Of a stretch of 64,000 bases of DNA, positions 57,022 to 64,000 are shown piece after piece. Every line of letters starts with the position of its first letter. The first letter of the stretch is position 1. Under the pieces are notes generated by a model that did not search any database, had not been told where the DNA came from, and worked only from the letters and a program-made list of their open reading frames with translations. Source of the stretch: Neoscytalidium dimidiatum (Eukaryota > Ascomycota > Dothideomycetes > Botryosphaeriales > Botryosphaeriaceae); contig CM074701.1 in the NCBI GenBank assembly GCA_037367355.1, positions 496,001 through 560,000 of the forward strand. Direction: 5' to 3'. The position numbers and the translations under genes are program-made.

Positions 57022-58517
57022 ATGACTTCCGTTCAGGACTCCGTCATCTTCCGCAACATACTCAGCACGCCTGAGAGCGCCGCAATCTGGTCTGCTACTC
57101 CTCTCCACTTCCACCTCCCAACGCAAGAACGAAGAGCCAATGAAATAGCGTTCCCAATCCGCTTACCAGCCTTCACACCACATACAGGTCCGACCAGCGC
57201 CGCACCTCCTACTACCTTCTCTTCGAATCCCACCTCGCCGCCGTGCAATCCCGCCTCTCCATCATCCCCGCCGCCGCGGCGACGCTGATCCAGCAGCACT
57301 GCACGCTCGACACGCTCTCCTTCCCGCAGCTCGAACGCGACACGCAGCTGATCGGCTACCCGGTCCTGCCGGTGGTCAAGCAGCTCGTCGCCGCGACCAA
57401 CGCCGCCTCGCCGGCGGGCCTCAGCCACGGCGAATACGCGCACTGGGGCGCGACGACGCAGGACGTGACGGACACGGCGACGGCGCTGCAGCTGCGCGAC
57501 ACGCTCGACCTGCACGCCGCGACCGTCGGGCGCATCGCGGCCGCGCTGGGCGCGCTCGCCGCCCGGCACAGGGCCGCGCCCATGCCCGCGCGCTCCAACC
57601 TCCAGCACGCCGTGCCCATCACCTTCGGCTTCAAGCTCGCGCGCCTGCTCGCCGCCTTCCGGCGCCACCTCGCCCGCCTCGCGGAGCTCCGGCCGCGCGT
57701 CCAGGTGCTCCAGTTCTCCGGCGCCGCCGGCACGCTCGCGACGCTGTGCCCGGATCCCCCGTCCTCGTCCCCGTCCGGCGAGGCTTCCGCCGAGCGCGCG
57801 CTGCGGTGCCAGGCCGACCTCGCCGCCGCGCTCGGCCTGCGCGTGCCGGCGATCGCGTGGCACGCGGAGCGCGACGGGATCGCGGAGGCCGGGTCGTGGA
57901 TGGCGCTGGTGGCGGCGACGTGCGCCAAGTGCGCGCTGGACGTCAAGCTGCTGATGCAGACCGAGGTCGGCGAGTGCGCGGAGCCGTTCGCGGCGGGCCG
58001 GGGCAGCAGCTCGACCATGCCGCAGAAGCGGAACCCGATCGGGTGCGCGTACGTGACGGCGTGCGCGGAGAGCGCGCGGGGCCTGAGCGCGAGCCTGGTG
58101 GCGGCCGTGGTGGCCGACCACGAGCGGAGCACGGGCCCGTGGGAGGTCGAGTGGGTGGTGCTGCCGCAGCTGGCCACGCTGACGCATGCGGCGTTGAGGC
58201 ATACGGCGGTGATGCTGGAGGGGCTGGAGGTCGACGAGGCGGCGATGAGGCGGAACTTGGAGATTACGAAGGGGGGTATCGTGTCGGAGGCGGTGATGAT
58301 GAGGGTGGGGGAGCGATTGGGGAGGCAGTACGCGCATGATTTAGTGTACGAGTTGTGTCGGAAGGCGAGGGAGAAGGGGACGGGTCTGGTGGAGGAGCTG
58401 GTGGAGTGTGAGGAGTTAGGATTGAGTAGGGAGGAATGCGAAGAGTTGTGCGATCCGGCGCGGTATTTGGGGTTGAGCGTTGAGATGACGGAGAAGGTGC
58501 TGAACGGCGAAGAGTAG
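57022..58517 (+). CDS. fumarate lyase superfamily, carboxymuconate cycloisomerase-like
   Basis: Two exons (57022-57089, 57188-58517) encode 465 aa. The superfamily signature SSTMPQKRNP is at about 297-306, and the earlier conserved regions HWGATTQDVTDTA and RSNLQHAVPITFGFKLA are present. ADHERSTGPWEVEWVVLPQ after the signature is closer to bacterial 3-carboxy-cis,cis-muconate cycloisomerase (PcaB) than to adenylosuccinate lyase. PcaB acts in the protocatechuate branch of the beta-ketoadipate pathway; fungi normally use an unrelated seven-bladed enzyme there, so the true substrate may differ. The intron (98 nt) has a weak donor GTCTGC but its removal restores AIWSDQRRTSYYLLFE. Exon 2 is extremely G+C-rich. 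Confidence 0.87.
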
Positions 58518-58692
58518 CTGGCAAGCTGTATTTGGTGGCACGCGGCGTTGCGACCAGCTCGATCTCTCGAAGGCAATTGCACATGATGAATGCGGCATAT
58601 TGCGGACGTGCGCCGGAAAGGGGTCTTGAATTATCTACCTCATCCTACAGAACGATATTCCACAGTATCATGTTGTCCAGGTCGCAAGTCCT
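58518..58692. other. convergent 3' flanks
   Basis: 175 bp between the stops of the lyase (+) and EthD (-) genes. Confidence 0.5.
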
Positions 58693-59084
58693 TCACGACG
58701 TTCCAACAATCTCGCCGACCAAGAAGGTGGGTTCCTTGTTCGAGAAGTTGGGCACGTCGGCCAAAACAGGGCCGGCTGCGGCCTTGAGTGAAGCATCGAA
58801 TTGGTCCTTGGTGTCGTACTCGAGCGTGCACTGAATGCTGAAGGGGGCAGCTTCACCAGTTGCCGTACCGAGGATGCTGTAGTTTGAGAACGAGTCAGCG
58901 TTGATAGGACGTTAGATGGGATGGAGAGCGCATGCGAAAAGACCTACCGAGCGACCCTCCAGCCCTTCAAACCATGAGGGCCGAAGTGATTCTGCACCAG
59001 CGGCATGTGGGTCTTGAGGTAGTAGTCGAGGTTGAAGGTAGCATCGGAGACATTGGGATACAGGACGGTGACGTGGACAGGCAT
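58693..59084 (-). CDS. EthD domain protein
   Basis: Two exons (59084-58948 and 58876-58693) with a 71-nt GT-AG intron encode 106 aa, the usual size of single-domain EthD proteins. The first exon reads MPVHVTVLYPNVSDATFNLD with YYLKTHMPLV, the core EthD pattern (tyrosine pair, H-x-P-L). The second exon starts in ILGTATGEAAPF and ends NKEPTFLVGEIVGTS. EthD proteins are small ferredoxin-like dimers; some help in the breakdown of ethers or aromatic compounds or act as cyclases in polyketide pathways. It was found only by joining two exons. It ends tail-to-tail 175 bp from the lyase gene. Confidence 0.88.
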
Positions 59085-62000
59085 GATGGCGGTTGTGGTG
59101 GGATGGATTCGGTTGATGAGGGCGAGACGCGGGCGGATTGCAGCAGTAAATGATGTGAAGCGGGGCAGCGGTGGATTTTGAGGTAAGAGCTATGACGCGA
59201 GATCTCTGATGAGGGTGGGACGAGGTCAGTCCAGATAAGCGATATGTCAAGGGTCTGAGCAATCTCAAGCAGGTTATAAAGCGGCAGTGGGTACGCGGTG
59301 AAAAGGCGGCAGCAATGGAAGCAAAGCGGGGCTGGTGGCTTGATTGGCGGTTGGTGAAGAAGAGCTGCGGGGTAGCTACGGCTGTCGAGGCTGCGGACTG
59401 GCCACGTTCCGAGGAACTCTCCTGGCTGAGCCTCTGTCGGCGGAGCGGATGAGTATAGTCATTGAGGGGGCGGAGATGGGCACGCCCGTCGACTTGATTG
59501 CAGATCGTGACGGCAGCAAGCCTAGGATGGTGGAGCGACGATAAGGGGCTTTTTAGGAGGCGTGACGATGTGCGAAGCCGGAGGTGCTCGGAAGTTCAGC
59601 GGTCATGGGCCGCTGCGGCCGCCGTACTGGACCCTCTTTGTCCCCGCCGGGTGGCCCCCTTGTGAATTGTTCAGTGGATAGCTCTTGGCTTGGAAAGAGC
59701 TACAGTACAACATCAACTGAGGGCCGCGTGTGATGATTACTTACGTGGATATCGAGAGCGTATCGCCTAGGTACAACATTTCCGTACTACTTTCCCTTAG
59801 CCTCTTCGCGCCGCGGTGTTGATTTCTATTCGTGATCAGCGAACGTCCAAGAGAACCATCATTTCCGTAACGCTCTAGTCGTTGGGACCATGCCGGAATG
59901 ACAGGGATAGATTGTTGGCGTGCTTGACTTGCTCAGATGGAGGTATAAAGAGGAGCGTACTTACTTGAATGCCTCGGTAAATTCACCGTTATGTCCTATA
60001 GTCTATCGAATGTCTGGAGTCTCGTGATCAATCTCCGTCATTTCAGCTACATTGAAGGCGGCATATGGTATACTATTTCAAATTGCAGTTACCAGTAACT
60101 TCTGTACATCGATGGGCGCGGCTGGGTCTGTGAATATTAGCTTCGTGCGATTTACGTCGAGCACCCTGATGAAGCTGTACCGCATAGCCAATACTTTGAT
60201 ATCCATTTTCTTTTTCATGGAATCGGGTCCTTACCTCGTTAGCAATGCCACAGGAGTGCTGGCAGGGAATGGCTGTAAGGCCGGCGTCAAAAAAAAAAAA
60301 CACTTGCATCTATATCCAAGATATATCGTGTTAGTTTTTTTTTAAAAAAAAAAAGAAAAAATAAACGTACAAACCACGAGGGTTAATATTCTATAGATGC
60401 AGAGGTTATAAAGACCCTACACTAGCAATTAGACATTGCCATTTCCCGTATTAAATTCGCAGCTCTTGTGGAAGCCTTATCAAAACACCGTATTCTTGAT
60501 TCTTCTCTTGCCATCTGCCTCCGGTTGCCCGAGGTGCAAAATAATCTGCTTTTCACATGTTTCCGCTCCCACTTATTCCAGGCTATGGATTCGAGAGCAC
60601 AAGAACTGCGATAGAAATTTGGGCTACATTTGTGAGTGGTGTCAGGCCGGACGGCGTCTGAGGATGTTTCAAATCCTTTCCCTTCTGTAGCGAAGTGCGT
60701 TAGAGAATTTCCGATCTAGGACAGCGAGTTGACAGATCAAGCCTTGCAAGGGATTCGGGATGTGGGGGATACTTCTCTGAAGAGCTTATTAGCACGACTT
60801 CTGAAGCGAAGGATGTTTGCACTTTTAGCTGTGCGCAGCAAGCAGGAGTTGAGGCAGCATGCCTGTCGGGATCTGACCCGAGGGGCTGTTCCTGATAACT
60901 TTGAGCAACATTCACCTCTGCCGATACTTGCTTCATTTTTTTTTTTTTTTGGCCTTTGCTGTTGTATCATGATAGTGTTGTTGCAAATTCACAATGTTGA
61001 GACCCTCTCGAAAGACTTTGTAGTGCGTCTCATAGCGATCGCATGCTCTGCTGCAATCGCCTTTACCCTCACAAGACTCCGAGCTTTGGCTTTCTGCAGC
61101 AACATGTATACGTCAATGTGAAGCAGTTGATTCAAACCCCTGGATGAAAATGACTAACCTTGTCAGTACCTTGATTGCTCTCCTTCTTAAAGAAATGATG
61201 GGGGGTTGCCATTCCGTTGCAAAGCATCTCCGAAAACTGTGTGTATCTTGCATTCTGTGTGAAATGCTTAGAGGTTGGGTGGGAATCGCACAATTGGTCT
61301 GCTCAATCGACTCAAGAGCGGACTGCCAATGTGAGGCTATCAGTTGTCGTACGTCACCCCAAGATTCGCCAGCAATCAAAGCAGTTATTCCGATGGAATA
61401 TTGCCCATAACTCTGGATTCGATGTCCAGACGACTGCTTCAGCTACGTATATAATTTTGCCTGCTCTTGCAATGCTTCCCTTCCTCGCAGTCAAGCTGCA
61501 CATTATGCTTCTGCTGTAAGAGGAGGACAAAGATGTGCACATTACTGCCGCATTGTCAGGGTTCGGATCATGGTGCTTGATTTTATCTTGTTTATGGGTC
61601 CAAGCATATGGGCTCTGAGACAATGCCGTCTCTTCTTTGCCTCATCCATGAGGCAGCTTACGTGTCTCGCTGTGGGCCGGTACCACACTACACCATGTAT
61701 ACGGGACAGGATGAGCAAACAGCGTCGCCGTTGGCTGTTGACGGCGCGATGATCGTAGTCGCGAATGTGCCCCGCCTTTTCCAGGAAAGCGGCAGAGCTA
61801 AAGTGGGTTACTGTTGGAGTTGCACAATTCAACCCCTCGTCCGGTAGGCAACAGTGCTACACAGCCATCTAAAGCCGACATGAGGTGCAGCTGTATCATC
61901 CCTTCTTGAATCCAAGGTCAGTCCATCGCCTCGGAATAGTTATTTGATTGTGACACCAACAAATTGTGCCTCGCCACGAATAACCTCGTGTGTCTTCTGC

Positions 62001-64000
62001 CTGCTGTCGGTTCGCGAAAGTATGGGCCGTAAGGCTGGTGCGGTGCGAGAACGTTCAGCCTAGCACGCTGGTCAGAAGCAGACGCTCCGACCGGACCAGA
62101 TCGTTACCATTCTGATATCGGGAAACAGGCAGGCGCAACAGCCATAGTCTTTAGAAATCTGGGGAGTGAAGCATCAGTTGTCGTCGACTTTAGCGCGAAC
62201 CAACCTTATTACGCCAGCGGGCCCACCCCCGATCTTCTCAGGCCTCCAGGCTTCCAGGCCCGTCATAGGCGCCCGCGGGCAACCGGCCCAGCGAACCCGC
62301 CACACCACCTACACGCCTCCGCATTTTAGCAATGACGCCCGTACGCCTGCCATCTCCACCAAAGTGCCGCGGCGCCAGTTGCAGCAGTCGGTCACGGGCT
62401 CCACGCAGCAGCCAGCCATTCCCGCCGATCCGTCGCGTGCCAGCAAACGGGACCACCTGCGCCACGCCCAGTAGTCCACGCTGTCCGCTGCTTTCCCTTG
62501 CCTGTGTTGAGCTCGGCTCCCCTCATCAGTCAATCAGCGTCCAGCACCGCAGACTTTACTCAAGAACGCAAATCACGTCCCAGGGACCACGACACCGCCT
62601 GCATCATGCTCATCGCCCCGTTACATCTGACCTGCCCGCAATGCCGTCCGTCCCGAGGGGCCGTCTTATCCGCGCAGATCCAGCTGAGAAGAATGCTGCT
62701 GCCGCTGAGCTGCGTTGTGCTGCGCTGCACCATGCAGCCACCATGCTGTGCATCCCGTTCAGCAGCCAGCCGCCCGTCCCTGCCTGCTGTATTCAGAGGA
62801 GGAAACCCGTGTAAAAATAGGCAAACACCTACCCCGTGCCCTGCCAGATTTGTGTCGCCAGGCACGCGCCTCCCTGTGCTGGCCAGGAATTCCTCTCAGG
62901 CCCCTTGCCAGCCCACGCTCAGCTTCACCCCTCGCAACGCGCCTAACCGCCCTTTCAGACCCGCGAGCTCTGAAGTCAGCCTTCTCTCTGACCTGCATGC
63001 AGCTAAGCTCCTAGAACTTGTAGAGCACTTACATGCGCCTCGCCTCCCACGTATTCGCCATCGTGCCGCTTTCGTAACGTGCCGTACTCAGCTCCATCGT
63101 CATTCAATCAATCCAACACCCGACCTGTCTCACAGCGCTTCCGCCTAACGCAACCCAGCGCTCACAGCCACTCCATTTCCTCTTAAGTCCGACCAATACA
63201 AGGTAAAATTTAGTCTTTCGGTCTCGGAGTAAAGGCATCAACGGGCTCCCGTTACATACCGACACTACCCGTTCGCGTTCACCCCCCCTCCCCCCCTCCC
63301 CGCATAACGCCCTTCCGACTAACGCTCCTCCCCCCAAAAAGAAAATGAAAACCCCGAGAAACTCGCACAATGCCTTCCGGGCTCACTCGTGAGACACGCA
63401 CACGCATTCAAGTTGCATGATAGCCTTACACCCCTCGAGGCCCGGTCCAGAATGTTCCCCCTCCCAAGCTCTCTCCCTTCCCCCTCCTCTACCGACAAAC
63501 CCCTACCAAGCCCAACACAAGGTGAAAAGCACGCAAGCATTTCCCTGCACACCTGAAGCCAAGCATCTTTCAGGGACGACCGGAAGACCAGCAGGGGGGG
63601 GGGCGGGAAATGAGCGGGAAAAAGCAGGCCCAATCCCTCCACACAGCCTCCAAACCCGTCTCACCACCGCCCCAAAAGGCAAAGGACCCCACCACCCCAA
63701 AAAAAAAAAAAACCCCCCACCCAACCAACCCCCTTCCGAATCCCATCCGCCTTACAGCTTTCATGCACAAAACAATCCCCGCCCACCTAGCACGGCAGTT
63801 AGCGCGACTTGCCGCGCCTTACGGGGACACCGAGGGAACAAAAAAAGAGCGTAGCCCAGAGTCGTGATTGGTTGTGTGGATCAATGAATTATCTACGATG
63901 TGGGAACGCATGAGCGTTGTCCTTTTTGTCTCCTTACAAGTACAGTTTAAGTGATAAACGTTGATATCGACCTCTAGAGATCGTCACTTTCTCCTCTTCT
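59085..64000. other. long gene-free right end with homopolymers
   Basis: I see no gene I can support in 4.9 kb. Homopolymers are frequent: A12 at 60289-60300, T9 directly followed by A11 at 60335-60354, T15 at 60936-60950, and C-rich and A-rich runs near 63280-63300 and 63700. Several open frames of up to 216 aa (for example 62498-63148, rich in Ser, Arg and Pro) lack family likeness and reflect base composition. No tRNA, transposon or LTR was recognised. A promoter for a gene beyond the right edge may be included. Confidence 0.45.

Noticed and set aside
57033..58582. Long antisense frames of 434 and 408 aa over the lyase
   Set aside because: They are shadows of a very G+C-rich exon; the + strand carries the family signature.
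62498..63148. 216-aa open frame near the right end
   Set aside because: Ser/Arg/Pro-rich sequence without family likeness, surrounded by similar chance frames in a C-rich region.

Overview
This 64 kb window is nuclear DNA from a filamentous ascomycete (Pezizomycotina). The evidence is many short GT-AG introns of about 50-100 nt with CTAAC-type branch sites, Zn2Cys6 regulators, an AA9 LPMO with a CBM1 tail, a CorA-like/ankyrin protein of a fungal type, and fungal orthologues such as Mim2, Snu23, Get3 and ISWI. The species cannot be told from the sequence alone. All coordinates come from reading the sequence by eye; exon borders rest on splice consensus plus frame and family continuity.

Layout. 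0.8-4.9 kb holds housekeeping genes: MIM2 (-) and eIF2-beta (+) share a divergent promoter, followed by an AIM24-like gene. 5.6-7.7 kb is an amino-acid permease with a GC-AG intron. 8.1-8.3 kb is a tRNA-Pro(AGG) gene. 8.8-14.7 kb holds an NmrA-like protein, a quinone/enoyl-reductase-like MDR enzyme and an MFS transporter. 15.1-19.6 kb is a 12-exon gene for a hydrolase-like/ankyrin/CorA-like membrane protein, divergent from SNU23 at 20.4 kb. 22.8-23.1 kb is a small DUF3253 gene. 24.3-25.5 kb is the LPMO. 28.1-30.4 kb is a secreted dipeptidyl peptidase IV. 31.7-34.5 kb holds a four-helix membrane protein and an unrecognised disordered protein. 35.8-43.4 kb is a housekeeping block of UBC7-type E2, ISWI remodeller and GET3. 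45.5-49.4 kb holds two secreted hydrolases, a class 3 lipase and an S8 subtilase. 51.4-59.1 kb is a small accessory block: a Zn2Cys6 regulator, a short-chain dehydrogenase, a C2H2+Zn2Cys6 regulator with a frameshift in a T run, a carboxymuconate-cycloisomerase-like lyase and an EthD protein. 59.1-64 kb has no gene I can support.

The most striking object is the tRNA-Pro(AGG) gene at 8113-8313. Its 72-nt mature sequence folds as a standard cloverleaf with perfectly paired acceptor, anticodon and T stems. It emerges only if three inserts are removed: the ordinary 16-nt tRNA intron after position 37, and two ectopic inserts in the D-loop (55 nt) and T-loop (58 nt). Both ectopic inserts have complete mRNA-type signals (GTAAGT donor, CTAAC branch site, AG end). 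The T-loop insert splits the B box but carries a B-box-like TTCGATTC of its own. Spliceosomal introns are known in U6 snRNA genes of some fungi. I know of no description of such introns in a nuclear tRNA gene, but I could not search.

The secreted enzymes (LPMO, DPP4, lipase, subtilase) fit a life on plant or other polymer substrates. The 51-59 kb block could be a small catabolic cluster for aromatic compounds, but that is inference from neighbourhood only.
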